From an uncultured Alistipes sp. (GTDB lineage Bacteria; Bacteroidota; Bacteroidia; Bacteroidales; Rikenellaceae): a DNA stretch of 64,000 nucleotides. Shown piece by piece: positions 42,701 to 50,694 of the stretch. The notes beneath the pieces are model-generated. The model was not told the DNA's origin. It did not search any database and saw nothing but the letters and a program-made list of their open reading frames with translations. Position numbers and translations under genes: made by a program. Numbering within the stretch: position 1 is the first letter of the stretch; every line of letters begins with the position of its first letter. The stretch is taken from NCBI GenBank assembly GCA_944321965.1, contig CALUNH010000001.1, positions 1 to 64,000 on the forward strand, in the 5' to 3' direction.

Positions 42701-44191
42701 CCCCGACGAATCCTCGCGCAAGGCATAGATCATCCCCGTACCGCGCGGTGTCTGACGCGGAAGCCGGTAGACCGGACGGTTCGCTGCATCGAAGGCGATC
42801 AGCTCGCCGTCGCGCGTCCCGACCCATACCCGGCCCCGGCTGTCGGTCATCAGCGCCCGGATCTCGCCCGAAAGCGGATTCGTGGACTCCGACTCCAGGG
42901 TGAAGACCTCCGCGGGCTGACGCAGCAGTACCGCCTTGCGCAGACCCCGTTCGCTATAGGTCGACAGCCACAGCACGTCGTCCTGCACGTCGAACCGGAC
43001 CACGGCATTCGTCATCTGACAGTCCGGGCGTTTCGGATCGTTGTAGAACGGCTCCACCTCGTCGCGCTCGCGGTCGTAATAGCCGAAACCCCAGTTGTTC
43101 ATCTTGATCCACAACCGGCCCCCGCCCTCGGCAATCTTCGTCAGCGTATCGATGTTGTAGCTCACCGTATAGGGTTCCTGCTCGAAGTGCCGGTAGTCGT
43201 TCGTCGCCGGGTTGTAGCGCGTGATGCCCGTCTCGGGGGTGGTCACCCAGACAATGCCGTGCGAATCGGCCGCCAGATCGCGGATCCGGCCCGGATGCCG
43301 GCCCCGCGGATGCAGCGGCGAAAGCCGTTCGCCATCCACGCGGTAGAGACCGCCCGCCCGCGAGCCCACATAGACCCGGCGGAACACGCTGTCCGACACG
43401 ATGGCCGTCAATGCGGCGCCCGCCCCCGGAATCCGGACCGCCGAATTGCCCTGCTTCCCGGCCCGCACCACGGCATCCGCCGTCAGGCAGTAGACATGCG
43501 ATTCGTCGGCCGCAAAGGAGAAACCCGGAGACAGCGTCTCGGCAACCCGCCGGACCCGGAGCGTCTCGTCCCCGGCAATCCGGGTCAGGTGGCCCTCCGT
43601 CGAGGCGATCCACACGCCCCCGTCGTCCCCGAGATGAATCGCCGAGACGTCGCCGCCCAGAGCCGCCGATTCGAAAAAGGCATCCACCTCGACCGGCGAA
43701 TCGTCCGCCCCGTCGCGGAAACGCACGACGCCCGAACCGGCAATCGCCACCCACGTCCCGCCCCGGCGGTCGTGCAGGCAGTGCGTCGCGCGGTAGTGCT
43801 GCGAATCGATTCCCTCGATGAGCGATACCGCATCTTCAAACCGTTCGGTATAGCGGTTCAGCCGGTAGACGTGATGGTTGTAGGTCGTAAACCACAGATG
43901 GCCGTTCGAATCCTCGCTCACCGCAATGAAACGGTGGTGCGACAGCGGCGAGAAATCCCCCGGCGAGGTGCTGAAATTCTTGAAGGCATAACCGTCGAAA
44001 CGGCTCACCCCGTACCACGTGCAGACCCACACGAAACCCCGCGAATCGGTATAGATGTCGGCGATCCGGTCGTGCGTCAGGCCATCCAGCGTGGAGTAGG
44101 TCCGGAAAAGGCACTGCGGAGGCGCCGCAGCAAAAAGTGGCGGGAAAAATGCGGCGAACGTCAGCAGCAGAATCAGCAGCGGTCGTTTCAT
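39791..44191 (-). CDS. Hybrid two-component system sensor/regulator (HTCS)
   Basis: A single 1466-residue protein that senses oligosaccharide in the periplasm and binds DNA in the cytoplasm. After a signal peptide (LLILLLTFAAFFPPLFAAA) there are two seven-bladed Reg_prop propellers (about residues 25-800; phrases RGFVWVCTWYGVSRFDG, GNIWVGTKGEGLYRM), a Y_Y_Y domain (about 810-870), a membrane helix (about 880-905), HisKA with the phospho-His in FFTNISHELRTPLTLI (about 938), HATPase with GSGIGLSLCRDIV (about 1112), a receiver with Asp in IIVTDLMMPRMDG (about 1247) and a C-terminal AraC HTH (about 1360-1460). It should control this pectin locus. The ATG at 44191 gives the signal peptide. Confidence 0.95.
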   Translation of the reverse strand: MKRPLLILLLTFAAFFPPLFAAAPPQCLFRTYSTLDGLTHDRIADIYTDSRGFVWVCTWYGVSRFDGYAFKNFSTSPGDFSPLSHHRFIAVSEDSNGHLWFTTYNHHVYRLNRYTERFEDAVSLIEGIDSQHYRATHCLHDRRGGTWVAIAGSGVVRFRDGADDSPVEVDAFFESAALGGDVSAIHLGDDGGVWIASTEGHLTRIAGDETLRVRRVAETLSPGFSFAADESHVYCLTADAVVRAGKQGNSAVRIPGAGAALTAIVSDSVFRRVYVGSRAGGLYRVDGERLSPLHPRGRHPGRIRDLAADSHGIVWVTTPETGITRYNPATNDYRHFEQEPYTVSYNIDTLTKIAEGGGRLWIKMNNWGFGYYDRERDEVEPFYNDPKRPDCQMTNAVVRFDVQDDVLWLSTYSERGLRKAVLLRQPAEVFTLESESTNPLSGEIRALMTDSRGRVWVGTRDGELIAFDAANRPVYRLPRQTPRGTGMIYALREDSSGNIWVGTKGEGLYRMVPAGAGYRITHFTHSDSDPWSLSDNQVYCVEEDDEGRIWVATYGGGINLLEDPAGQRFLHAGNQMTHYPLDEAGRVRWLLYDRPDRMLAATVDGLLIFDPGVPARQMRFRLVQKIPGDASSLGNNDIIHMLKDREERIWLATFGGGLNRIEGYDQTGQPRFRCYDVASGLVSNICMAITEDRQGDLWVSTHNAVSRFDPRRELFSNYYLYDNMRNAIFSEATVLTLPHGDVLFGSGRRLYRFDPEEMRSAKIDYDLRFTGLDVRNKPVVAADRRSPLSESVTEADRIVLPYDFSNFRLEFASLNYAIQHVVGYMYRLEGYDKDWNISGSTNRAAYSNLPIGNYRFQVRAFVGNADAADEGISIGVEVLPPPWLTWWAKTLYVLLALTVIIVGSRIAWSVMRIRREAAFEQNLTDLKLRFFTNISHELRTPLTLILGGIEDVRKHDRLSPRGESSLTLAHRNARRMLTLINQLLDFRKIVKEKMELKISRVDLVPLVEDALDDFREMASERRIELLFTVSCRSVLVWVDPERMESVVYNLLSNALKFTPEGGRIEVILSLREAEECVLLTVRDTGIGIPKDKQEQIFERFAQASRAVDRNMRGSGIGLSLCRDIVTLHHGEISVESRPGDGAAFTVKLRLGNAHFGMEQIDFSGAERHEGERRPDYMVSDFTSADSQRRTDVQPPKDAQKILLVEDNRELRIFLYNSLIDSYHVVEADDGVEALEKIRSEQPDIIVTDLMMPRMDGIELIDKVRHDFTMSHLPVIMLTARHSPDDRVKAMEFGADGYITKPFSIELLLARIDNLLTQRRKLFEKFSAQSARNKVVELAVEDVVVTDRDEAFLKNVMTWLGEHIENSDLTIDQLASHLGLGRTTMYNKLKSLTGKSPVELIKEYRITKAQLLLRTGQFSVSEVAYKVGFSDPGYFSRCFREQYRISPAEYLRTHNLKQNQDKDTKSA

Positions 44192-44323
44192 GGTCAGCGG
44201 TTTACGGTTCCGGACGGGCGGTGCCACACTCCGGGAGGTGTCGGGTTCAAACGGGCGGCGAAAGCTGGTTCAGGCCCCGCCGTTCCGGGTTTTCTGTCTG
44301 GTCGGGAGGTGATCCCGTATGGG

Positions 44324-44331
44324 TAAATATA
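44324..44331 (-). promoter_or_regulatory. Possible -7 box for the HTCS gene
   Basis: On the minus strand TATATTTA is one base off consensus. It sits between the CE12-CE8 stop and the HTCS start and would give HTCS its own transcript, as is usual for such sensors. Confidence 0.4.
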
Positions 44332-44345
44332 CGAAAAATTTCCGT

Positions 44346-45965
44346 TCAGTGTTCGAATGCTGCGACAATTCCGGCGGCTTCCCGGGCCGAGAGACGATGC
44401 GCCCAGTCCACCCTCGGCCCGGCGGCGCCGGGCCCTTCCGAGGCGTATTCGCCGTAAAAAGCAGTCCGCCGAGCATGGGGTTTGTTCCAGTCGTGCCACC
44501 CCTCGGGGCGGATATGGGGCCCAAGGTGGCAGCGCAGAAAGACCGTCTGCGCGCAGTCCCGCCACGGACGCCCCAGCCAGCAGGCCGTCACCCCTTCGTC
44601 GGCCGTCAGACGGCACTCCTCGAAGATCAGCCCGCACGACTGCCCCCGGCAGGTCGAGGCCGCCGTGATGTAGGAGTCGGCCTTCGAGCGGATCTCGCAA
44701 TGCCGGAACAGCGCCGCCGCCGACCCGAAGATAAAGTCGGTCGTCCCCTCGATGTAGCACTCCTCGAAGCGGATCCGGGCATTCTCCGTGACGGTCTCGC
44801 CGTCGCGGTTGCCCACGCCGTAGAGGTAGAGCGTGTCCTGATTGCCCAGGAAGCGGCAGCCGATGAAGCGGAGGTTCGTGGCCAGGCACTGCACCGCCAC
44901 GGCCTGCCCGACCCGTCCGGCCGCATTCTCGAAGGTGATGCCGCGCACCGTCCAGCCGTCACCCCCGAAATAGAGGGTCGACGATCCCGACGTCCCGAGC
45001 GGACGGCCCGTCGGGCCGATCTTCGCGGCGTAGTCGTCCCACGTCACCCGCACCTCGCCGCGGCCCGTGAGTGCCACCAGCCGTTTCGTCGCGGGGATCG
45101 AGATCTTTTCGCGGTAGATGCCCCCGCAAACGATAATCCGCGTCGTGTCTCGCCCGAAATCCGGAACGGCAGCAACGGCCTCCGTCAGCGTGAAGAAGTC
45201 CCCCGATCCGTCCTGCGCCACCGTGAAGTCCGACGGCACGAGCCGTTCGCCGAGCGCCGGAACCGCCTGCGGCAGTGCGGACGCAATCATCCGCGCCACG
45301 GTGCGGGCCCCGCGGACATTGAGATGGGTATTGTCCTGGCGGCCGTCGGGATAGAGCGGGCAGACACCCTCCCCGACCCACATGTAGAAGGACTTCGAGG
45401 CCTCGTCGCCGAGGGCCGCAACCCACTCCCGGGTCAGGCGTTCGGCATCGATCAGCGGCGTGTGCTCTTCGGCGGCCACACGGCGTGCGGCATCGAGATA
45501 CTCCCCGTGGGTATCATCCAGCGACTCCCCGGAAAAGTGCCGCCGCACGATCGGCGTCAGCAGCACCGGAACGGCCCCTTTCGAGCGGGCTTCGCGGATG
45601 TAGCGGCAGAGATTTACGGCGTACTGCGCCGGCGTGGAGTAGCGCGTGGAGTCCTGCGCCTTCTGGTCGTTGTGCCCGAACTGGATGAAGAGGTAATCCC
45701 CGGCCTGCAACGCCCCGAAAACCCGGTCCCAGCGCCCTTCGGCCCGGAACGACTTCGTGGAGCGGCCGTTGGCGGCGTGGTTCTCGACCGTAACCGTCCC
45801 GTCGAACAGCGGCTGGAACATCTGGCCCCAGCCCCGTTCAGGGTTCTGCTTCGCGAGGTCCTTGGTCGCACACGTCGAGTCGCCGATCAGGAAGACCCGC
45901 AACGGGCCCCCGAACGACGTCGCCGTCAACAACATGCAGACCGTCAGTAGAAAAAACCGCCTCAT
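44346..45965 (-). CDS. Bifunctional CE12 acetylesterase - CE8 pectin methylesterase
   Basis: A 539-residue exported protein with two esterase domains. Residues 20-235 are CE12 rhamnogalacturonan acetylesterase: GDST with Ser30, FGHND, and the DNTH pair near 210. Residues 240-530 are CE8 pectinesterase: GNQDTLYLYG (about 373), TTDFIFGSAAALF (about 410, catalytic Asp) and LGRPWRD (about 465). The joined enzyme would remove acetyl and methyl groups from pectin, opening it to the lyase and GH28. The ATG at 45965 gives a signal peptide. It is 74 bases downstream of the pectate lyase gene. Confidence 0.93.
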   Translation of the reverse strand: MRRFFLLTVCMLLTATSFGGPLRVFLIGDSTCATKDLAKQNPERGWGQMFQPLFDGTVTVENHAANGRSTKSFRAEGRWDRVFGALQAGDYLFIQFGHNDQKAQDSTRYSTPAQYAVNLCRYIREARSKGAVPVLLTPIVRRHFSGESLDDTHGEYLDAARRVAAEEHTPLIDAERLTREWVAALGDEASKSFYMWVGEGVCPLYPDGRQDNTHLNVRGARTVARMIASALPQAVPALGERLVPSDFTVAQDGSGDFFTLTEAVAAVPDFGRDTTRIIVCGGIYREKISIPATKRLVALTGRGEVRVTWDDYAAKIGPTGRPLGTSGSSTLYFGGDGWTVRGITFENAAGRVGQAVAVQCLATNLRFIGCRFLGNQDTLYLYGVGNRDGETVTENARIRFEECYIEGTTDFIFGSAAALFRHCEIRSKADSYITAASTCRGQSCGLIFEECRLTADEGVTACWLGRPWRDCAQTVFLRCHLGPHIRPEGWHDWNKPHARRTAFYGEYASEGPGAAGPRVDWAHRLSAREAAGIVAAFEH

Positions 45966-46039
45966 CTCGTCCGAAACTTCAGATTCCTGCGGGCGACAGC
46001 TCCGGACCGGCCGCCCGGGGTTACCGCCCGCAAAACGTT

Positions 46040-47689
46040 CTATTTCAAATTCGTATAGCTTCCGCCCTTGACCTGTGCGGCGGTGATGTCGCGCACGAGG
46101 TAGTGCAGGTAGACCTCCAGGTTCGTATAGAGCCCCTTCGGGTCGAGCGTCTTCGTCTTGCCGTCCGCGGCGTTGTTCTTGTCCAGTCCGAAGAGCTCCT
46201 CGTAGTAGTCCGGAATGCCGTCGCCGTCGCTGTCCTTCGCACGCGCGATCTCCTCGTCGGTCGCCGTCAGCTCCGGCCATCCGCCAACCGCCGACTGCGT
46301 GTCGATGATGCCGTTCGTCGAGCCGTTGCCGCCATCGGTGATCGTCGCCTTCCCCGATCGCGCATCGTCAACCGCACGCTTGTCCACCGCATCGCGCTTC
46401 AACGAGGCGCCCGCGTAGGAAAGAATCGCATCGAAGGCCCCCTCGGCACTGTGCGTCGTCGTATAGCACGCCTGACCGTTCCGCTCGATGGAGAGCAGCG
46501 CAGGCAGGCGGAACGTCCCCGTATTGTCGGACGAATAGGTCGTGAAGGATTTCTTGTCCTTGTCGTAGATCCCCGCATAGTTGTCCGCCGAAAAGTCGGC
46601 CTGAGAACCGTCCTTCTTCAGATAGAGGTTGCCGTCCGCATAGACCTTCGGCATGATCTCCTCGTAACTGTAGCCGTAGCCCGAACAATTGCTGCAGCTG
46701 TTCCCGTAGGCCGCAAAGAAATATTTGTTGCTCTTCGAGGCCGGACCCTCCTTGTAGCAGTTGTTCACCATGTTGATCTTGCAGAGCTCGCCGCCGTAGC
46801 AGTTCTCGCTCTGACCCCAGTTGTAGATCGCATTGTTCCGGAAATCCACATGCCCGCCGTACTGCTCGATGATGCTCGCATTGTTCTTGTCGTAGACATA
46901 CGGATGGTCGAAACGCGGATTCCGGCTCACATGGTGCGCCAGCAGGTTGTGGTGGAACGAGGCGTCCCCGCCGCCCCAGATGCCGCCGTAACCGTGCGCC
47001 CCCTTGCCGTGCACCGAATTGTTCAGGCTCTCCGAAAGGATGCACCACTGCATCGTGAAGTTTCGGTTCGCATAGAGCGACGCACACTCGTCCGTACACC
47101 ACGACATCGAACAGTGGTCGATCACGATGTCCGAGTGGTAGCGACCCCCCAGCGCATCGTCCTCGGTCTGCGTCGTGTCGCCCATCCGGAAACGAACGTA
47201 GCGGATAATCACGTTGTCCGCCTTGATCGTAACCGGATAGTTCCGCAGGCAGATGCCGTCACCCGGAGCCGTCTGACCGGCGATCGTCACGTCGCCGTTC
47301 TTGATCTCCAGGTCCTTGCTCAATGCGATGGTCCCCGCCACGTCGAAGACAATCGTCCGCGCACCCGACTGCCCGACCGCATGGCGCAACGTTCCCACAG
47401 AACCGTCGTCCGTGAGTTTCGTCACATGGTAGACCGCACCCCCGCGGCCGCCCGTCGTGTACATGCCGCCCCCCTCGGCGCCCGGGAAGGCCCGCACCAC
47501 GCCGTCGTCCTCGTTGGCCAGCGGAAGCCCGAAATCCACAACTGCCGGAGTCCCCGGATCCGGAGTCCCGCCCCCGTTGCCGGAGCCGTTCCCGCCGTCC
47601 GTCACGTCGTCCGTCGTATCGCTGCTGCAGCTCAGGAAAGCCATGAGTGCCAGCGCCGAAAGAAGCGTTCGCTTCGATGTTGCATTCAT
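46040..47689 (-). CDS. PL1 pectate lyase lipoprotein
   Basis: A 549-residue lipoprotein (LMAFLSCSS, Cys21) with a Gly/Asp/Thr linker, then a pectate lyase beta-helix. PGAEGGGMYTTGGRGGAVYH begins the domain; ADNVIIRYVRFRMGD, DIVIDHCSMSWCTDE and LLAHHVSRNPRFDH (with the Arg and Pro near the active site) are PL1 marks. The end SDGDGIPDYYEELFGLD is a calcium-binding dockerin-like or thrombospondin type-3 motif, common at the C-terminus of PL1 enzymes of this phylum. It cleaves de-esterified homogalacturonan by beta-elimination. It is the second gene of the GH28 operon; gap to GH28 is 31 bases. Confidence 0.93.
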   Translation of the reverse strand: MNATSKRTLLSALALMAFLSCSSDTTDDVTDGGNGSGNGGGTPDPGTPAVVDFGLPLANEDDGVVRAFPGAEGGGMYTTGGRGGAVYHVTKLTDDGSVGTLRHAVGQSGARTIVFDVAGTIALSKDLEIKNGDVTIAGQTAPGDGICLRNYPVTIKADNVIIRYVRFRMGDTTQTEDDALGGRYHSDIVIDHCSMSWCTDECASLYANRNFTMQWCILSESLNNSVHGKGAHGYGGIWGGGDASFHHNLLAHHVSRNPRFDHPYVYDKNNASIIEQYGGHVDFRNNAIYNWGQSENCYGGELCKINMVNNCYKEGPASKSNKYFFAAYGNSCSNCSGYGYSYEEIMPKVYADGNLYLKKDGSQADFSADNYAGIYDKDKKSFTTYSSDNTGTFRLPALLSIERNGQACYTTTHSAEGAFDAILSYAGASLKRDAVDKRAVDDARSGKATITDGGNGSTNGIIDTQSAVGGWPELTATDEEIARAKDSDGDGIPDYYEELFGLDKNNAADGKTKTLDPKGLYTNLEVYLHYLVRDITAAQVKGGSYTNLK

Positions 47690-47720
47690 AATGTATCGCT
47701 GTTTTATCGTTTGTTTTTCG

Positions 47721-49415
47721 TTATTCGATCGTGACCTCCGACTCCGAGCCGTCCGACAGGAGGCTGTTCGCCGCCGTGATCTCCTCCGCATGGATCGTGA
47801 TCGCCCGGTTCCGGCTCCCCGTCACCTGCAAGGCCGTCGGAAGCCCCGACGGGCAGGTGAACGACTCCGCCGCGAGGTTCTTCACGTTGTTGAGCTGAAG
47901 CGCCGGGCCCTCCTCCGGGACGATCTCCACGTTCCGGAGCACGACGTCCGTCGATTCGTTGATCTGGGCACCCGTCTGCGCGTAGATGTGCGTATCCGCC
48001 ACCGTGACCCGCTCGACGTTCATCTCCGGAAGCCCGTTGAAGAACATCGCACGGCGAGCCCCCCGGCACCAGACATGCTCGATATGGATATCCCGGAAGG
48101 CCGGGGTCGTCTCATCCACCGGAAGGGCCGGAAGATCCGTCGACGCAGCCGCCGATGACCCCTCGGCATGGGCCTCCGAAGCCGATTTCCCGCCGTAGAA
48201 AAGATCGAAAAGCAGAGGTTCCTGGACGATGTTGTTCATCGCGATGTTTTCAATCCGGATGTTCTCGACCACTCCCCCGCGGCCCCGCGTCGACTTGAAG
48301 CGAAGACCTACGTCCGTACCCGAGAAAATACAGTTGGAAACCAGCACGTTCCGGACACCGCCCGACATCTCGCTCCCCACGACGAAACCGCCGTGGCCGT
48401 GGAAGACGGCACAGTTGTCCACATAGATATTCTCACACGGAATGCCCCGGTCGCGGCCCGCCTGGTCCTTGCCGCTCTTGATGCAGATGCCGTCGTCGCC
48501 CACGTCGAAGCGCGAGCCCGTCAGCACCACGTTCTTACACGACTCGATGTCGATGCCGTCGCTGTTCTGCGCGTAGTCCGGGCAGCGGACCGTGATGTCA
48601 CGAACGATCAGGTTCGTGCACATCGCCGGGTGGATGTTCCAGCAGGGCGAATTCTGGAACGTAACCCCTTCGAGCAGCACGTTCTCGCAGTGGTGGATCG
48701 AAACCATCACCGGACGCAGGAAATCGCGCATCCGCTCGAAATCCTCGCGCGTCTCCGCCCACGTCGAGACGTTCTGGTCGGCACCCGTCGTGGCTCCGAA
48801 CTTATAACTCTCCGAAGGATACCACGTCCGCCCGTCGTCGGAGAGGACTCCGCCTCTCTTCACCTTCGCCTGCCATTCGCGCTCCGTGAGCTTGTCGCGC
48901 TTCACGGCACGCCACGCATCGCCGTTGCCGTCGATCACACCCTCGCCCGTGATGGCGATGTCCTTCGCCCCCCGGGCCGAAATCGGAGACTGGCATCGGT
49001 AGGTGTCGAGTCCCTCGAAGGTCGTCTCGACAAGCGGGTAGAGCGACTTGTCGTCGCTGAAAACCACCACGGCATTCCGGTCGAGGTGAAGCTCGATCCG
49101 GTCCTTCAGCACGATCGGACCCGTATACCATACGCCCGCAGGTACCGTCACCCGGCCCCCGCCCTGCTCCGAGAGCGAGGCGATCGCCGCAGCAAAGGCT
49201 TCGGTATTGAGCGTGTGGCCGTCACCGCGGCCGCCAAAGTCGGCTACACTCACCGTGCGTGAGGGAATCGCCGGGTCCGACAACACCGGCATCCAGGAGG
49301 GAAGGGCCCCGATCCCGGGATCGGCAGCCGAAGGGCCGAAACACGAGACGGTCAACAACAAAACCGCCGTCCCGGCCATGACACGTTTCAGGTTCTTCAG
49401 AAGAGGTCGTTTCAT
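47721..49415 (-). CDS. GH28 polygalacturonase-family enzyme
   Basis: A 564-residue exported (probably lipid-anchored, LLTVSCF) glycoside hydrolase of family 28. Catalytic motifs are all present: NSDGID (about residue 283), GDDGICIKSG (about 305, the two Asp), GHGGFVVGSE (about 340) and RFKSTRGRGG (about 372). It cleaves galacturonan by hydrolysis, complementing the PL1 lyase. Phrases such as YDTYRCQSP-like text and QNSPCWNIHP fit exo-acting enzymes, but the mode is inference. It follows a clear -7 box and begins the transcript with PL1 and CE12-CE8. The start at 49415 matches the signal peptide. Confidence 0.93.
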   Translation of the reverse strand: MKRPLLKNLKRVMAGTAVLLLTVSCFGPSAADPGIGALPSWMPVLSDPAIPSRTVSVADFGGRGDGHTLNTEAFAAAIASLSEQGGGRVTVPAGVWYTGPIVLKDRIELHLDRNAVVVFSDDKSLYPLVETTFEGLDTYRCQSPISARGAKDIAITGEGVIDGNGDAWRAVKRDKLTEREWQAKVKRGGVLSDDGRTWYPSESYKFGATTGADQNVSTWAETREDFERMRDFLRPVMVSIHHCENVLLEGVTFQNSPCWNIHPAMCTNLIVRDITVRCPDYAQNSDGIDIESCKNVVLTGSRFDVGDDGICIKSGKDQAGRDRGIPCENIYVDNCAVFHGHGGFVVGSEMSGGVRNVLVSNCIFSGTDVGLRFKSTRGRGGVVENIRIENIAMNNIVQEPLLFDLFYGGKSASEAHAEGSSAAASTDLPALPVDETTPAFRDIHIEHVWCRGARRAMFFNGLPEMNVERVTVADTHIYAQTGAQINESTDVVLRNVEIVPEEGPALQLNNVKNLAAESFTCPSGLPTALQVTGSRNRAITIHAEEITAANSLLSDGSESEVTIE

Positions 49416-49449
49416 TTCGTATCCGTAAAATTTCGCAGTTTCAGGTATA

Positions 49450-49457
49450 CAAAAGTA
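49450..49457 (-). promoter_or_regulatory. -7 box of the GH28-PL1-CE12/CE8 operon
   Basis: On the minus strand TACTTTTG followed by TATA, as in the susC promoter. It is 34 bases before the GH28 ATG. Confidence 0.65.
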
Positions 49458-49517
49458 CGTCGACTCATCCGTTCCGACCGGGATTTTTTGTCGCAAACGA
49501 TGTATTTTTCGTCAAAT

Positions 49518-50693
49518 CTATTTCAAACGGCGCACTTCCGCCTCCGGAGCCTCCTCGCCAAGGCGTTCCAGCATCCGTTCGGGGAACTCGCCGTCGGGAA
49601 TCTCCTTCAGCCACGAACTCCGACGCCACCACATGTCGAACACGTAGTCGATACGCCCCCCGGCGTCGGGCGCCAGCTGGAAAAGATAGCTCGTCCGGTC
49701 GTCGATACGCGAAACGATCCGATCCGCCGGAACCGCAATCGACAGTCCGACCCGTTCGCGCTCCCACTTCAGCGTGTCGTTCTCCGGAAAGTCGCAACCC
49801 GCGGCCGCAATCGCCGTCTCCGTGCGGCGCACCTCGTTTCCGGCCATCTTCATCACGCCCGTCGTGAAGAGCAGGCCCGAAAAGTCCCCCTCGATGCGGT
49901 TCTCGACCCGCACGTCGCTGTGCCCCGCATAGAGGATATAGCGCGACGTCATCGCAATCTCACGCCCGCCGTAGCGCCAACCCTCGACCCGCATCTCCAC
50001 CACCGTGCGCACGGGCCCCTTCGCCACGATCCGAGCCTCCCGCCGGGCAAAGTCCGTGATGTGGATCATCTTCCGCTTTTCGGCATCCCAGCCCTTGAGC
50101 GCCCCGACACCCACCGAACCGAAAACCCGCAGGTTGTCGTAACCATAATCTGCGGCCATCTGTGCATCGCTCGGATACCACATCGTCTCGGCAAGCTCCA
50201 GACGCGGGAGTTTCTTGCCGTAGGTGTCAATCGTCTGCTTCCTGTCGAAGTAGATCCGGTAGGCCGCATACTCCGACTCGAAGGCCGGGCCGTGGTGGTG
50301 CAGCTTGTGGTACATGTCGTCCTTCGTCGAGGTGACCGTATCCGCCGCCCGCAGCGTCTTGTCCGGATTTTTCAGCCACATCTGCGCGTGAACCCGGCTC
50401 GGAAAGCGGTTCCCGGCCGGTTTCGACGAGTAGACAACCTCGAAATCCCGACTGCCGAAAATGTCGGCCACAAAGGCCGCCTCGCCCAGCGGACGATCGA
50501 GTTGCGACGGAATCTCGGCGCCCTCCGCCAGCACCCGGACACTCCGGGCCCACACCGGGACATCACGCAGAACAACCGGGCAGGAGGTTCTGTTTCCGTC
50601 CGTCGTCACCCGATAGCGGGTTTTCAGGCTCCGGGCGGCCAGATCGCCGCCCGTCAGGCACAAAAGCAGCAAAAGCAGGGAAAAGCGTTTCAT
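49518..50693 (-). CDS. DUF4861 protein of the pectin locus
   Basis: A 391-residue exported protein (signal LLLLLLCLTGGDLAARS). It reads as a DUF4861 protein: the phrase KDDMYHKLHHHGPAFESEYA, then AYRIYFDRKQTIDTYGK and WYPSDAQMAADYGYDNLRV. DUF4861 genes are regular members of pectin and rhamnogalacturonan loci, and some are suspected to be lyases or hydrolases of sugar-acid ends. The His cluster and the Tyr/Arg-rich core would fit a catalytic role, but this is not shown by the sequence. It lies one base after the esterase gene, so the two are one transcript. Confidence 0.8.
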   Translation of the reverse strand: MKRFSLLLLLLCLTGGDLAARSLKTRYRVTTDGNRTSCPVVLRDVPVWARSVRVLAEGAEIPSQLDRPLGEAAFVADIFGSRDFEVVYSSKPAGNRFPSRVHAQMWLKNPDKTLRAADTVTSTKDDMYHKLHHHGPAFESEYAAYRIYFDRKQTIDTYGKKLPRLELAETMWYPSDAQMAADYGYDNLRVFGSVGVGALKGWDAEKRKMIHITDFARREARIVAKGPVRTVVEMRVEGWRYGGREIAMTSRYILYAGHSDVRVENRIEGDFSGLLFTTGVMKMAGNEVRRTETAIAAAGCDFPENDTLKWERERVGLSIAVPADRIVSRIDDRTSYLFQLAPDAGGRIDYVFDMWWRRSSWLKEIPDGEFPERMLERLGEEAPEAEVRRLK

Positions 50694-50694
50694 A

